NCBI RefSeq assembly: GCF_030412785.1
Contig: NZ_CP125297.1
Coordinates: 434,001-498,000 of the forward strand
DNA: 64,000 nucleotides
DNA from: Paraburkholderia sabiae
Lineage (GTDB): Bacteria; Pseudomonadota; Gammaproteobacteria; Burkholderiales; Burkholderiaceae
Reading direction: 5' to 3'
Numbering within the stretch: position 1 is the stretch's first letter; each line of letters opens with the position of its first letter. The position numbers were made by a program, and so were the translations under genes. Below are positions 46,500 through 57,265 of this stretch, piece after piece. The notes beneath the pieces are model-generated. The model worked only from the letters and a program-made list of their open reading frames with translations. It did not search any database and was not told the DNA's origin.

Positions 46500-47438
46500 C
46501 GACGGAGCTTACCTGTCTAACCTCGAATAGCGCGAGATACCGCTCCTCATTCTGCGCGCGACGTAACAGATGAACTGCGCCACCGGTTCGCGTCTGGTTG
46601 CGTTCGAACGCCCCCCAGTCGATGTAACCTTCGTGGTGCTCTTTGAGCAAAACCTCCCATTGATCAAACGGCTTTCGATGCCTGTACGTCTTGTGTGCAC
46701 GGCCATCTACGATGGTCGTCTGGCTGCCACTCTTGCCATAGGCATAAGCTCCGGCGTATAAGGCATTCCTAAGCACTGATATGACGTTGCGATAACGTAT
46801 AGCGTCCAATCGAATTGCGTCAGCGTCCTGCCGTCGGTCGGTCTTGGAAACTGGATCTGTTCGGCCAGCAACGACAGGAAGGCTTGTCGCGCGCTGCCCA
46901 GTTCACGAAAGCGCGCAAAGATCAGGCGTATGACCTCCTGAAGCCGCTGGTCTGGATCCAGGCCTAGCCCAATATCACGGTGCCAGAGATAGCCGATCGG
47001 TACGCTAATACGCAGTTCGCCCCGCTGAACCTTGGCGCGAGCTGCATCCAGCATCCTTGTTCGAAGACCGTTGAGCTCGAATTCGCTGATGCTACCCTTC
47101 ATGCCCAGCAGCAACCGGTCGCAGATGGTGCCAGTCTCGTCCATCGCGGGCAAGACGCGACGCATCCAGACAAAGCACCGTGCCGACTTCGCCGGCGCAC
47201 AGCAACGCCACGAGCCGCTCAAAACCGGGGCCCGCGACCGTACCGCTGGCCGAGCGGCCGAGATCGTCATCGATCACCTCGATGTCAAAAATCCGCGACG
47301 CTTGCCTTCTCCGACTTGCTCGTACTGGCGACGCTTGCTCTCGGTGTTCATCTGAACCTGAGCCTGCGTCGACTGTTGGACATAAACTACTGCTTTGCGC
47401 TGGAGCAGAGGGTCTGGCAAACGATCAGCGTTCGTCAT
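46500..47438 (-). pseudogene. Large serine recombinase, frameshifted
   Basis: Start MTNADRLPDPLLQRKAVVYV at 47438, with AAGGAGT just upstream. The catalytic Ser motif is VYVQQSTQAQV. Frame changes near 47280, 47150 and 46770 are needed to follow the family: VIDDDLGRSASGTVAGPGFE, LCLDASRLAR, DRLLLGMKGSISEFELNGLR (resolvase core), PIGYLWHRDIGLGLDPDQRL, and IRYRNVISVLRNALYAGAYA (Recombinase domain). It ends near 46500 without the zinc-ribbon domain. Three frameshifts plus truncation: not functional. Confidence 0.85.
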
Positions 47439-47595
47439 CGTCAGACTCCTTGCCGAGGGCGACGTTTGCGGTCTGGAGCAGCAACTTCGCCAGGTGTGTG
47501 ATTGCCCTTGCGCGCTGTGCCGCACTCATTCCCTGAAGATCGGCGGTATCGAACCTGAGACGCGTCTGCGTCAGCGCAGGCGGTTGTGGGCGCAG
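47425..47595 (-). CDS. Small ORF coupled to the recombinase
   Basis: A minus-strand frame reads LRFDTADLQGMSAAQRARAI then THLAKLLLQTANVALGKESD and ends with TGA at 47425-47427, overlapping the recombinase start by 14 nt. The helical, acidic-tailed sequence and the coupling suggest an accessory protein of the recombinase. The start is unclear (CTG 47595, or further upstream across a frameshift), so the gene may itself be decayed. Confidence 0.4.
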   Translation of the reverse strand: MRPQPPALTQTRLRFDTADLQGMSAAQRARAITHLAKLLLQTANVALGKESDDDER

Positions 47596-47929
47596 CAGGA
47601 CGCCCCCTTGGCAGCTTGGCCATTGCGTTTCTCCCGGACGGAAGTGGAACCGTCCGACGAGTGTGCTCGCAAGCGCCAGTCAACGAGCAGTCGCTCGAGT
47701 TCGCTCAGCACCGCAACTGTGACGCGCGGCTCGCCCAAGGCTATAGCAGTACACGAGACGCGACCAGCATCCACGCCGACACCAACCTCACTACGCCTGG
47801 GCTGGACTCGACGTGCACCACGCGACCGCCGTTTCGTTCCTCGACGTCTCGTGCCTTGACGCGTCGCCCGTACAAGGGATGCCAACGGTAATGGACTTAA
47901 ACTTCCTGCCCGATATAGGCAGAATGATC
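47596..47929. other. Stretch without a supported gene
   Basis: Junk between the recombinase-associated ORF and an IS66 fragment; no family features. Confidence 0.35.
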
Positions 47930-48130
47930 GCGAACCTGCCATCGGCCGCAACTATCTTTTCGCGGGAGCGGACTCTGGCGGAGAACGTGCCGCAGCGATT
48001 TACAGTCTCGTTGAAGCTTAACGGCATCGATCCTGAGACCTATCTGGACACCGTTCTCGCCCGGATCGCAAGTCATCCAATCAACCGCGTTGGCGAACTA
48101 CTCCCATGGAGAGTTGCCGGCGCAGTTAAT
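47930..48130 (+). pseudogene. IS66-family tnpC fragment
   Basis: Two frames give the C-terminal end of an IS66 transposase: [20 protein letters not shown], a frame change near 48020, then [20 protein letters not shown] and HPINRVGELLPWRVAG. About 70 codons remain. It resembles the fragment at 32.1-32.6 kb more than the intact IS66. Confidence 0.8.
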
Positions 48131-48354
48131 CAGGGTCGTTCAAGTGGTTCAAGCCTGAAATGCGTTTCCGCGTAGGAGACGTTGCAACGCCACACTTCCT
48201 TCCCTTCCCGATCGAAGATCGCGGTGCCCTTTACTATCGTGCACTGCGCCTGCGGAAACACGGCACCATGCCCATTGATCGCAGCAGACAACGCATTCCG
48301 TTCCCTACAACTCGCCAAGTATTTACCGTCTCGCAGAATCATCCCCGCCACCAA
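48130..48354 (-). CDS. Hypothetical protein, possibly partial (74 aa)
   Basis: MVAGMILRDGKYLASCRERN, then ALSAAINGHGAVFPQAQCTI and VWRCNVSYAETHF. The ending (EVWRCNVSYAETHF) and the small-barrel-like strand pattern suggest a genuine conserved small protein. A start upstream is possible. It sits between IS and ABC-transporter debris, so its integrity is uncertain. Confidence 0.4.
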   Translation of the reverse strand: MVAGMILRDGKYLASCRERNALSAAINGHGAVFPQAQCTIVKGTAIFDREGKEVWRCNVSYAETHFRLEPLERP

Positions 48355-48384
48355 ACGTCCTGAAAACGTCTCATCTTACCTTGT

Positions 48385-48570
48385 CACCATGTCAGTCAAG
48401 CAGCGCTTACGTTCGATGTGCATTTCCTCGCGCAGCTTCGCGTCGAGATTTGACATCGGTTCGTCGAGCAGCAGCAACTCGGGCCGCATCGCGAGCGCAC
48501 GCGCGAATCGCGACGCCCGGGCGCTGGCCGCCCGACAGTTCATTCGGATAACGCGTGTCGAGACCTATTC
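48385..48570 (-). pseudogene. Sugar ABC-transporter ATPase fragment (UgpC/MalK-type)
   Basis: The minus strand encodes YPNELSGGQ (ABC signature) in one frame and, shifted, [20 protein letters not shown] then KLREEMHIE (Walker B and D-loop) in another. About 55 codons remain of an approximately 360-codon gene. It lies downstream of the GH13 enzyme on the same strand and may be the remains of a sugar-uptake operon. Confidence 0.75.
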
Positions 48571-48630
48571 TGAAGCGCTGCGTCTAATTCAACTGCCGGG
48601 ATGTTGCCGGGTGTGTGCCCTTAATGCACG

Positions 48631-50694
48631 TCAATGGGAAAGAGAACTCGCAATTCTCAGTGATACACCTCGGTGCCCCTCAAGCAGTATTCGCAGCTTA
48701 CCCGGTTCGTCGAGGTGACCGATAATCGAATCGGCGAGCATGTCGATGACAGGTCCTGGCGCGGTGCAGGGTAGCATAATAGTCTCATCGACGGTGCTTG
48801 CGCCAAAGTTCAGAGCTGTAATCTGAGTCTCTTTCCCTCCAGGAAGTTCGTGAACCATTACCAGGAGGCCTGGCGCGACAACGTCAGGAATCTCGATTTG
48901 CCGACTCGCGGCGATGCCGTACGAGTCACGCACAGCGAGGAGACGCTTGAGTTGCGAAGCGAAAGAGGCAGGGTCGGCGAGCTGCTCCGGCAACGTACCG
49001 TACAAGGCCACTGCGCGCGGTATGCCTTCATCAGATGTGTATGCGTGCGGGTTTTCTCCCGTCAGATCATAAGCACCGCGTTGTACCCAGCGCGTGTCTC
49101 CGTCAGTCGTTCGCTCCTCGACGGCCTCAATGGGTAAGGGCAGTGCGCCGACAAGGTCCCACCCCGATATTGCAAAAACGCCTGGCTGCAATGCATTGAA
49201 CATCGCAAGAAGAAGATGAATTTGTCGGATATTGTCTCTGTCCCCGGGCGTTATGGCGTCCAGGTCCCGAATATTGAGTGCCGCAGTGATGACGCTGGCT
49301 GTCGTGCAAGACACGCCGTTTGTCACGAAAGGAAGGTTGTAGGGTGCATGCTCGCCGCTCAAGCGCTCGTACATCTTCTCCCGGATATGCTCCCGAAGAG
49401 TGTTGCCGTTCCATGTCTGCCCTTGGAAAATAAAAGTTTCGTTAGCGTGTAGCGTCCAGAAATGTACGAGTTCCAGCGTCAGTTCATCATGGTTCTGAAG
49501 TGCGTGAATGAGAGACGCCGGGTCGATGCCGTACTGATGGACTTTGCGTAGCATCAGTCGCAAGAATTCAGTGTCTCCCGTCAGAAGTGCATGCTGATAC
49601 GCAGGACGTGTGACGAAGTCGTAAGACAGGTCAGCGCCATTTTTGGACATTGCCGCCATGTCTTCGAGGGTGAGATTGAGTTCCTGAAAGCTGAACCCAC
49701 CGGCCTTACGAATCGCCCCGGCGAGAAGCTGGTTGCCCGCGACCGCGAGTGGATGGCTCTGCGACCATGCACTGCCGTGTGGTCTTCGCTCGATGCCCAG
49801 GAAGCCGTTGGCATCTAGGCGAAGTCCGCGAGCGCCGAGGACGTCCAGGGAGTGCAGAGCATCACCGATACTGATTTGTTGGGCGGCGAACGTTGGGTCG
49901 AGCCAGTTTAGTGACGGTTGACCTTCCTTAAAATAGTGAAGGTATACCCACCGGCGCATTACGCCGTCTACGCCAAGTACAGGCGCGGTTGCACTCCAGT
50001 CTGTTTCCTTGACGCCTGGCGCAAAAAACATTACCCGCTGAAGTTGGCCAACGATGTAGCACTTGCTTTTCAGGGTGTCGACCACGTCGGCCGGCAGATT
50101 GATGGAATCTTTTCCACCCGGTACGTCTGGCAAAAGGTTCCAGTCGCTAGGCATGATCTCGATCATATGGTAAAGGCCCGGATAGTCCCCGTAATTCATC
50201 TCAGCGAGCCGGAAGTCGGGGCCTTTGCCAGTATGCAAAGGAATGACATCGTCAATGACAACAGCGTTGTGCGCTGCCGCCATGCGACTCATTGCTATGA
50301 AATCTTCTTCTGTACCGAATCTGGAATCGATCTCCAGGCCAATGCGATCAAAGTTGCCGTCTACCGAATGGGTAAAGCGCTCGCCATTAAGACCACCGGC
50401 GACTTTGGTTGGACCCGGGTGAAGTGCATTAATACCCATCGAGGACAACGAACGCCACAGTGTCTCGCTTCCCAATGCCTGGAGTACCGACTGTCCCGGT
50501 GCGGCTATAACCGCGCTTGGGTACGCGGTGAACCATACAGACGAATTTGCGCACACCCCACGCGGGCGGGCCTCGGCATAGGGGTGACGCCAAAGCTTGG
50601 CTTGCCCCGCATAACTGCGTGCCCGTGCGCGAACCTGGTGGAGCATTGAAAGACTCACGAGCCACTGGATATGCTCTGAAGCCGGAACATTCAT
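48631..50694 (-). CDS. GH13 alpha-amylase-family enzyme (trehalose synthase-like)
   Basis: 687 residues, intact, with a strong ribosome site (GAGGAGGT, 6 nt before the ATG). The GH13 conserved regions are present: GINALHPGP and [12 protein letters not shown] (region I), [11 protein letters not shown] (region II, nucleophile Asp), [12 protein letters not shown] (region III, acid Glu) and [12 protein letters not shown] (region IV, NHDE). The overall pattern is closer to trehalose synthase/maltose glucosyltransferase than to secreted amylases; there is no signal peptide. It would isomerise maltose to trehalose or transfer glucosyl units. Downstream of an aldehyde dehydrogenase gene (90-nt gap, same strand). 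The exact product is not certain. Confidence 0.82.
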   Translation of the reverse strand: MNVPASEHIQWLVSLSMLHQVRARARSYAGQAKLWRHPYAEARPRGVCANSSVWFTAYPSAVIAAPGQSVLQALGSETLWRSLSSMGINALHPGPTKVAGGLNGERFTHSVDGNFDRIGLEIDSRFGTEEDFIAMSRMAAAHNAVVIDDVIPLHTGKGPDFRLAEMNYGDYPGLYHMIEIMPSDWNLLPDVPGGKDSINLPADVVDTLKSKCYIVGQLQRVMFFAPGVKETDWSATAPVLGVDGVMRRWVYLHYFKEGQPSLNWLDPTFAAQQISIGDALHSLDVLGARGLRLDANGFLGIERRPHGSAWSQSHPLAVAGNQLLAGAIRKAGGFSFQELNLTLEDMAAMSKNGADLSYDFVTRPAYQHALLTGDTEFLRLMLRKVHQYGIDPASLIHALQNHDELTLELVHFWTLHANETFIFQGQTWNGNTLREHIREKMYERLSGEHAPYNLPFVTNGVSCTTASVITAALNIRDLDAITPGDRDNIRQIHLLLAMFNALQPGVFAISGWDLVGALPLPIEAVEERTTDGDTRWVQRGAYDLTGENPHAYTSDEGIPRAVALYGTLPEQLADPASFASQLKRLLAVRDSYGIAASRQIEIPDVVAPGLLVMVHELPGGKETQITALNFGASTVDETIMLPCTAPGPVIDMLADSIIGHLDEPGKLRILLEGHRGVSLRIASSLSH

Positions 50695-50783
50695 GGCAGA
50701 CCTCCTCGAGATATTCTTGAGGCGATTTCAGCGTTTGGGCGCGCTCAACCAGCGCCGTGGAATACCACGAGGCCAATGAGCCT

Positions 50784-52262
50784 TCATGCCTCGCTACAGT
50801 TTGCGCGCACGTCACCGCGCGTGCCGGGTCCCCCCTGACCGTCATAGCCGACGATAGCCTTCACTTCGAGAAACGCCTCCAGACCCCACTCGCCATATTC
50901 ACGGCCGTTGCCCGATCGCTTATAACCGCCGAACGGCGAGCCCGCGTCCCACGCCGGATAGTTCAGATAGACGCTGCCCGCCCGCAGCCGGAACGCCAGA
51001 CGCCGGGCGCGCGTCGGATCCGTGGATTGAACGTATGCAGCAAGTCCAAACGGTGTATCGTTAGCAATCGCGATCGCGTCATCCTCGTCGCGATACGGCA
51101 TGATGGCGAGCACTGGACCGAAAATCTCTTCTTGTGCAATCGTCATCGAAGGGTCGACGTTTGCGAATACCGTTGGCCGCGCGTAGTAGCCGCGCGTCAG
51201 GCCATCGGGACGTCCCGGCCCGCCTGCTGCGAGCAGTGCGCCTTCCTCGATGCCTTTTTTGATCAGCCGTTGCACGCGCGTATATTGCACGTCACTCACC
51301 ACAGGGCCGATCGTGGTGCGGTCGTCGTTCGCGGGGCCCACACAGTGAGAGGCCGCCGCATGCTGTGCAATGCGCACGGCCTCGTCGTGCAGCGCTGCGG
51401 GCACCAGCATGCGTGTCGGCGCGTTACACGACTGGCCGCTGTTGCCAAAGCACTCATAGACGCCCGAGGTAACGGCGGCTTCCAGGTCCACATCGTCGAG
51501 AAGAATGTTTGCGGACTTACCGCCGAGTTCCTGATGCACGCGCTTGACGGTCGGCGCTGCGAGCTTCGCGATTTCCACTCCCGCCTGCGTCGACCCGGTG
51601 AACGACACCATGTCGACGTCCGGATGACTGCAGAGCGCCGCGCCCACTGTCGGGCCGTCGCCGTTCACGAGATTGAACACGCCCGGCGGCACGCCCGCGG
51701 CATCGAGAATCTCGGCGAACAGCACGGCGTTCAGCGGCGAGATCTCGCTCGGCTTGAGCACCATCGTGCAGCCGGCGGCAATCGCGGGGGCGACCTTGCA
51801 GACAATCTGATTGATCGGCCAGTTCCACGGCGTGATGAGCGCGGCCACGCCGACTGGCTCGTAATTGACAAGTGTCGTGCCCTTCTTGCGCTGCCACGCG
51901 AAGCGCTCGCAGGTACGCAGGAGTTCTTCGAGGTGACGTCTGCCGAGCGCGGCCTGCCATGTATGTGAAAGCATTTTCGGCGCGCCGATCTCGCGCGAAA
52001 TGATATCGGCCATCTCGTCGTAACGCGCCGTATAAGCATCGAGTATGCGGCGAATCAGTGCGACGCGCTGGGTCAGCGGCGTCAGCGAAAATGACGCGAA
52101 CGCGCGCTTTGCGGCTGTCACCGCGCGCTCCACGTCGTCGGCATTACCGAGTGCGATCTGCGCGAACGCTTCTTCCGTGCAGGGATCGACAACGGCGAGG
52201 CGCGCGCAGCCCGACGGCGCGACCCAGATGCCGTCGATGTAAAACTTCTGTGCATTCAACAT
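50784..52262 (-). CDS. NAD(P)+-dependent aldehyde dehydrogenase
   Basis: 492 residues from the ATG at 52262; an upstream TTG (52289) is less likely. Family marks: ITPWNWPINQ (catalytic-site Asn), VLKPSEISPL, VSFTGSTQAG (nucleotide binding), ELGGKSANI (general-base Glu), GQSCNAP (nucleophile Cys) and QEEIFGPV. Full length. It oxidises an aldehyde to the acid, substrate unknown; similarity to generic aldehyde/betaine-aldehyde-type enzymes is only at family level. Probably co-transcribed with the GH13 gene that starts 90 nt downstream. Confidence 0.95.
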   Translation of the reverse strand: MLNAQKFYIDGIWVAPSGCARLAVVDPCTEEAFAQIALGNADDVERAVTAAKRAFASFSLTPLTQRVALIRRILDAYTARYDEMADIISREIGAPKMLSHTWQAALGRRHLEELLRTCERFAWQRKKGTTLVNYEPVGVAALITPWNWPINQIVCKVAPAIAAGCTMVLKPSEISPLNAVLFAEILDAAGVPPGVFNLVNGDGPTVGAALCSHPDVDMVSFTGSTQAGVEIAKLAAPTVKRVHQELGGKSANILLDDVDLEAAVTSGVYECFGNSGQSCNAPTRMLVPAALHDEAVRIAQHAAASHCVGPANDDRTTIGPVVSDVQYTRVQRLIKKGIEEGALLAAGGPGRPDGLTRGYYARPTVFANVDPSMTIAQEEIFGPVLAIMPYRDEDDAIAIANDTPFGLAAYVQSTDPTRARRLAFRLRAGSVYLNYPAWDAGSPFGGYKRSGNGREYGEWGLEAFLEVKAIVGYDGQGGPGTRGDVRANCSEA

Positions 52263-52994
52263 CTGCTTCTCAGTCCGAGAGAGTTTCAAGAAGAACTGCC
52301 GGGATTGTTAATCCAGAGCCAAACCCGTTAGCTTCGACCGCAGGCTCTCCAGGGTGAGCTGGGCAGCTGGGCGTACTGAAGCATGGCTCCCCCGACTTTC
52401 GTCGTCTGCTCATATGGTTTGAAAGACGCGTCGACATTTACAAGGGATTGCTGACGATAGGATGCCACCTTTGCCGGTGGAGATTTTCAATGTTCCGAAC
52501 CGGTCTTTTGAAATTTCCTCCATGGCATGCAAACTATCCGGAAGGAGCGTGTAAAAATCAAAACAAACAGCACACCCGAGTCGCCTAATGCGCAGTATAG
52601 CGAAAAGGACTTTTGTGCCTTTGATCGCAATCAACGAATGACTACGTTGTACTGAATACATCGTCGGCGCTTCCACTCCCGAAGTTACGTTGTGTTGTCA
52701 AACGCAACCTCATGCATGGACGCCCCCGGTTTGCCAAGCTTTCATGATGCGATGTATCGAAGGTCATGATTGCAGCCATGCATCCGGACTTTGTTGCCGT
52801 GCGCAGGCCGGCTGTCCCTGATGGAATATGCTGACGGGGTCCCGATCAAGTTGGCGAGCTTGGCGCTCCTTGAGATTTGTCGGGTTTGACCCGTCACGGT
52901 CTGACCTGTGTTGCCATCACGTCATGATTGCCCAGGCAATCGGTGGAAGTGTCCTTCTTTTGTGGCGAGATTGTTGCCGTCGGGGATTACACGT
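52263..52994. other. Intergenic stretch and IS110 flank
   Basis: No supported gene. AT-richer DNA at 52540-52680 may hold the promoter of the dehydrogenase-GH13 pair (minus strand). The part beyond about 52870 is probably the IS110 end. Confidence 0.4.
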
Positions 52995-54020
52995 TCAGCC
53001 GGCAGCTTGATAACCGAGCTGGTATGACCGCCCGTGAGCCAGCAACGCCCATACGATCCGGGCGTTCTTGTTGGCCAGCGCGACTGCTACCACATTGGGA
53101 TTGCGACGCTGTAGCAGGCGAGGCAGCCAACCTTCTTGATCGTTCCTGCGTTGAACAGCCCGGATGACGGCACGCGCCCCGTGGATCAACAAGGTTCGCA
53201 AATAAGTGTCGCCCCTCTTACTGATGCCGAGCAGAATATTTTTTCCGCCGCTTGAATTCTGTTTGGGTACCAGGCCGAGCCATGCAGCGAGCTGGCGCCC
53301 GCTGGTGAAGCCTTTGGCATCACCGACCGAAGCTACTAATGCAGTTGCCGTAATCGGCCCAATGCCGGGCACCTGCGCGAGCTTGAGACTCGCGTCATTG
53401 TCGCGATGCCATCTTTGGATCTGTGCCTCCAGATCCCGGACCTGTCGATCGAGCTCCTTCAGATGTTCCATCAAACGTTGAATCAGCAACCGGAACGATC
53501 CGGTCAGGTCGTTAGCCGCATCTTCAACTAAAGCTGGCACGCGACGGGCGATGTGAGCAATGCCCTGTGGAACGACGAGCCCAAATTCGCTAAGCAGTCC
53601 GCGGATCTGGTTCGCCTGTGCCGTACGGGCTTTTACGAAGCCCTGACGTACGCGATGTAGCGACAACACTGATTGCTGCTCGACATTCTTGATCGGCACA
53701 AATCGCATGTTGGGCCGCGCGACTGCCTCGCAAATGGCTTCGGCGTCGGCCGCGTCGTTCTTGTTCGTCTTGACGTACGGTTTCACGAACTGTGGTGCGA
53801 TTAGGCGAACGGTGTGTCCCATGCCCTGAAGCTTTCGGGCCCAGTAGTGAGCGCTCCCGCAGGCTTCTATCCCGATCACACAGGCTGGCAGGTTCGCGAA
53901 GAACGGCAGCATCTGATCCCGCTTGAGCACCTTCTTCAAGACCGCTCTGCCATGCTCATTTACGCCATGCACAGCAAACACAGATTTAGCCAGATCGATG
54001 CCAATTGTCGTAATCTTCAT
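52995..54020 (-). CDS. IS110-family (IS1111-like) transposase
   Basis: 341 residues from MKITTIGIDLAKSVFAVHGV at 54020; an upstream start at 54065 is in frame. The RuvC-like DEDD domain shows GIDLAKS, VIGIEACGSAHYW and NDAADAEAICEA. The C-terminal transposase_20 region shows AQVPGIGPITATALVASVG, then RQLAAWLGLVPKQNSSGGK and a serine-containing RGDTYLRTLLIHGARAV. Intact. IS110 elements leave no clear inverted repeats, so the element limits (about 52.9-54.1 kb) are estimates. Confidence 0.93.
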   Translation of the reverse strand: MKITTIGIDLAKSVFAVHGVNEHGRAVLKKVLKRDQMLPFFANLPACVIGIEACGSAHYWARKLQGMGHTVRLIAPQFVKPYVKTNKNDAADAEAICEAVARPNMRFVPIKNVEQQSVLSLHRVRQGFVKARTAQANQIRGLLSEFGLVVPQGIAHIARRVPALVEDAANDLTGSFRLLIQRLMEHLKELDRQVRDLEAQIQRWHRDNDASLKLAQVPGIGPITATALVASVGDAKGFTSGRQLAAWLGLVPKQNSSGGKNILLGISKRGDTYLRTLLIHGARAVIRAVQRRNDQEGWLPRLLQRRNPNVVAVALANKNARIVWALLAHGRSYQLGYQAAG

Positions 54021-54065
54021 GATGGGCGCTCCCCTCGGGTTAGGTGGTTGCTTCGACACTTCCAC

Positions 54066-54329
54066 TCTGGCACATTGATGCCGTATCGGGTGGGGGCGTC
54101 CATCCCATTAAGTTGACACAGCTTCAGTGTCGGTCGGTCTTATGCGCGTAGCCGTATCGAATGACATGGAATCACTAAAGGAAAACCGAGACATCTGGTG
54201 TACGCGTCATATCCATGGCAGCTTCGCCGACGAAAAAAGCGGCAACGGTTGGATGCGGTGCGGCGGCCGTAGATTCCGGCGACGACATTGCCCGCTGAAA
54301 CGGGCATACGACTTACGCGCCGAGCAGGA
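54066..54329. other. IS110 flank
   Basis: Short stretch without a gene between the IS110 transposase and the IS21 remnant. Confidence 0.35.
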
Positions 54330-54600
54330 TTACGCGGGCTCGGCGTCATGGCAAATGGCGGAAGAGGCGTGCCCCCGGAGCATTTCTGTCTCAAGCAGCA
54401 TGTTCGCCGGAACCGCGCGGAACCATAAATGGCCTTGCCCCATCAGCGCGTGCGGCAGGCTCCAGCGGTGTTTGTCGATCTCAACGCGGTAGTCGATGTG
54501 AACGGTTACCGTGTTGAATCGTGCAAGTTTATAGGGTTGAGCTAGCAGCGACTGCAGTGCCGGCGCGTCCATTCGGCGAATGTGTTGGCACGGCATCCCG
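54330..54600 (-). pseudogene. istA: IS21-family IstA fragment
   Basis: The minus frame reads ALQSLLAQPYKLARFNTVTV and HIDYRVEIDKHRWSLPHALM, matching the C-terminal beta domain of IstA transposases. After that the sequence is unrelated. N-terminal and catalytic parts and istB are absent. It overlaps the end of the IS5-like remnant, showing IS-into-IS decay. Confidence 0.75.
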
Positions 54601-55690
54601 GGAGCTTCTGGAAAGGACGCTCGTTCAGGTTCTTGAGCAGCGGTCGGATCACTTCATTGACCGAGTGGGACCGACGCAAACCGATGACGGCGCAGGCGCG
54701 CCATGATCTAGCGTTCGACCACTTGGACCAACTAGTCCAGTACGGCGCCGCCCGCGCGAGATTCATAGCGGTCGGTGTTGATTTGCACGGAATCATGCTT
54801 GGCCGTCGTACGGATTGCTCGGCACCGAACGCGCGCCGGTCACGAGCCCTTCCTTGTGGGTTGTCGTAATTGACACCTTGACGCCAAATTTGTACAGCGT
54901 ACGAGCCTTGCCTTTTGGCCCGACATTCGATTTCCGGTGCATGCAATGCGTAAAGCTTGTTCCTGTCCTTCTGCTTCTGCGACAGGATCCGCCTAGTGCG
55001 GCCGATCAACTCCGGCAGCGGATTGCGCCCGGTGTCAGCAACCGATTCGAACTGACGCTCCACGTCACGCATCACCCGGGCAAGGCGCGAGCGCAATGTA
55101 CGCAGGGCCTTCATCATGCGCTTGTACTGCTTCGCATGGGCGTATTGGCCAATCTGACGCGCCAGATGCGGTGCCTCGCGGTTGTAGATCTTCCGCGGCT
55201 TCAGTCCGTGCCGTGCTGCAGCCTTCACCAGATATTCTCACACCGTTCGAGCAGGCGCGAATCGGTTGGATGGACGATCGGATTTTGCATGACTGTCGTG
55301 TCGCGATCACGCGTTTTGCGCTTGAGGCCTTGATAACGTTTCTGCGCTTCGCCGCTTGGATCCTCTCGGCCAGCAGTTCTTCAACGCAGGCTTCTTCCAG
55401 GCGCTTGCGCCAGCGCGTCAGCCTCGACGGATCGACCGGCGGCTCCGTCTGCAAATACGTCTCGCCGGTAAAGACCTGGACGATACGGGTTCTCTACCCA
55501 TTGCCAGACCACTTCCTCGTCCGACAGATCGAACGCATGCTGGAGATTCAACAGCCCAGCAATTGACCTCGGTGACGTTGCCGGACAACCCTAGCGTGAG
55601 ACGAAGCTCGCGCTCATTGAGGTATCAAGCCGATCCCTGTTGATCAGATCGGCCAGATGTACCTGCGGGTGCTTCAGATTGATCTGCTAG
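54560..55690 (-). pseudogene. IS5-family (second type) transposase, multiply broken
   Basis: On the minus strand, fragments in several frames follow an IS5-like transposase: VVWQWVENPYR near 55500; MQTEPPVDPSRLTRWRKRLE at 55454; KAAARHGLKPRKIYNREAPH at 55228; MRDVERQFESVADTGRNPLP; and RTLYKFGVKVSITTTHKEGL near 54900. The latter contains the region around a catalytic Asp. At least four frameshifts. Distinct from the IS5-type element at 42.7 kb. No clean ends found. Confidence 0.8.
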
Positions 55691-55825
55691 AACAGATCGC
55701 CTTCGCTCACCGGAATTTTCCGGGAAACTACCCATGATCTGGCAGGTCCCATGCAAATGCATCAACCACTTTCCACTTCAAGCCCTTGCTGTACAAGGTG
55801 ATTCGAATTATTCAGACCCGACTCC

Positions 55826-57265
55826 TTAGACGTTAGGTGTCGCGAATTGGGTGTTAATCACGGCCTCGACCAGCGTAATTCCGTTGGGGGTAAGTGTTAC
55901 CACATCCCTATCGATTATGACCAACGCCTTGTCAACCAGCGTTCTAAGCGTGGGGCGGATGATCGGATTGTGGAAGAAGCTTCTGCCATCAAAACGCCGC
56001 CTGAACACGTTGTCATTCACCGGAACTAGTGTGGAGAGAGCCATTTTGAAAGCGTTCACTTCGCGCTGAAGCGGGGAGACCCCTCGGCTTTCCTCAATGG
56101 GCAGACGGTTTTCATCCAGAGCTTCCTTGTATCTTTTGTAGCCGGTGATGTTGATGGCCTCGGCCCGGGTACATTTCGAGCTGGCGCCGAGGCCGATCGC
56201 CACTTCCGGGTACTGCTTATCGAGGTCGGTCACTAGCCCTTTCCATTTCTCCGGATGCTGATGGTTCTGGTGAAAGTACGTAGTCGGATGTTCGAGATAT
56301 CCGGACGAGAGGTACTGCTCGATTAGATCGCGCATCTGATACTGCTTACCCAGCCCCGGGAAGTTCATCTTACGACTGTTAATAAGCCCGTTTTTCTGCC
56401 ACAGACTTTCTCGTTCTCCGGAAACACCGGTACGCTTTTTCAGAAACTTTTCCATATGGAGCTTGGTGCAGACTACGTGAGAAAGTTCCAGTTCGAGGGT
56501 TTTCTCGATGTCATATTTTACATCATCCACGCTCTGGTCAAGCATGCCGTAGATAAGGTCGACGCTGACCCAATCCAAGCCGATTTCACGCGCGTTAAAA
56601 ATTGCGTCCAAGCACTGTTCGGCCGAGTGCATACGTCCGCAGGCTGAGATAATGCGGTCGTCGAAGGCTTGAGCACCGAAGCTGATTTTGGTAAAGTTCA
56701 ACTCTTTTAACAGTCGAAGGTACTGTTTGGTCAGGGTACCCGGCTCGCCTTCAAAGCGCCTGGTAGCAACAGAGAGGTTAAAGTGGCCCTGATAAAAATC
56801 CATCAGACGCCGCAACTCAGACTCAGGAAGCAGCGATGGCGTACCGCCGAAAATGTTGAACTCGCCGACTTCGGCATGTGCGAGACATGGAACGTTCTGA
56901 AGCCACATAGTGGCCTCTTTGATGTTGTAATCCACCAGATCCCGGAATACTGCCTGTGATGAAGTGGCCTGTGGATTCAGAATAAGCGTCGGGTATTGGC
57001 AGAAATGGCAGCGGTAACGGCAGGTGGGGATATATGACCAAAGATGAATCTGCTTTGCCTGTTTTATATCACGCTTCATGTCATCAAGGAAAGCGGCGAG
57101 TGGATAATCACAGATATCGCCAGGGAAGACGTGACAACCGAACGGATCTTTAAATACATATTCCAAAAATGCGATGTTCTCCGGGCGGGAGAGAAAACTA
57201 TATACTCGCGGCACTGGATAATTTGTATCGATATCGTTTAGTGAGTTTAGAGTTTCGCTGTTCAT
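55826..57265 (-). CDS. HemN/HemW-like radical SAM enzyme
   Basis: 479 residues. The N-terminal segment contains LWSYIPTCRYRCHFCQYP, the CxxxCxxC motif for the 4Fe-4S cluster, then FNIFGGTPSLLPESEL (GGTP SAM motif), TKISFGAQAFDDRII and WVSVDLIYGMLDQSVDDVKY, all as in HemN/HemW coproporphyrinogen-oxidase-like proteins. The C-terminal HemN_C-type winged region ends DRDVVTLTPNGITLVEAV. HemW-like proteins include heme chaperones and cyclopropanase/methyltransferase enzymes of natural-product pathways. Its ATG shares a base with the stop of the glycosyltransferase gene (TGATG), so the two are co-translated. AT-richer than the neighbouring DNA. Substrate unknown. Confidence 0.85.
   Translation of the reverse strand: MNSETLNSLNDIDTNYPVPRVYSFLSRPENIAFLEYVFKDPFGCHVFPGDICDYPLAAFLDDMKRDIKQAKQIHLWSYIPTCRYRCHFCQYPTLILNPQATSSQAVFRDLVDYNIKEATMWLQNVPCLAHAEVGEFNIFGGTPSLLPESELRRLMDFYQGHFNLSVATRRFEGEPGTLTKQYLRLLKELNFTKISFGAQAFDDRIISACGRMHSAEQCLDAIFNAREIGLDWVSVDLIYGMLDQSVDDVKYDIEKTLELELSHVVCTKLHMEKFLKKRTGVSGERESLWQKNGLINSRKMNFPGLGKQYQMRDLIEQYLSSGYLEHPTTYFHQNHQHPEKWKGLVTDLDKQYPEVAIGLGASSKCTRAEAINITGYKRYKEALDENRLPIEESRGVSPLQREVNAFKMALSTLVPVNDNVFRRRFDGRSFFHNPIIRPTLRTLVDKALVIIDRDVVTLTPNGITLVEAVINTQFATPNV

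Noticed and set aside
50757..51968. 403-codon plus-strand open frame
   Set aside because: Antisense to the aldehyde dehydrogenase with all its catalytic motifs.
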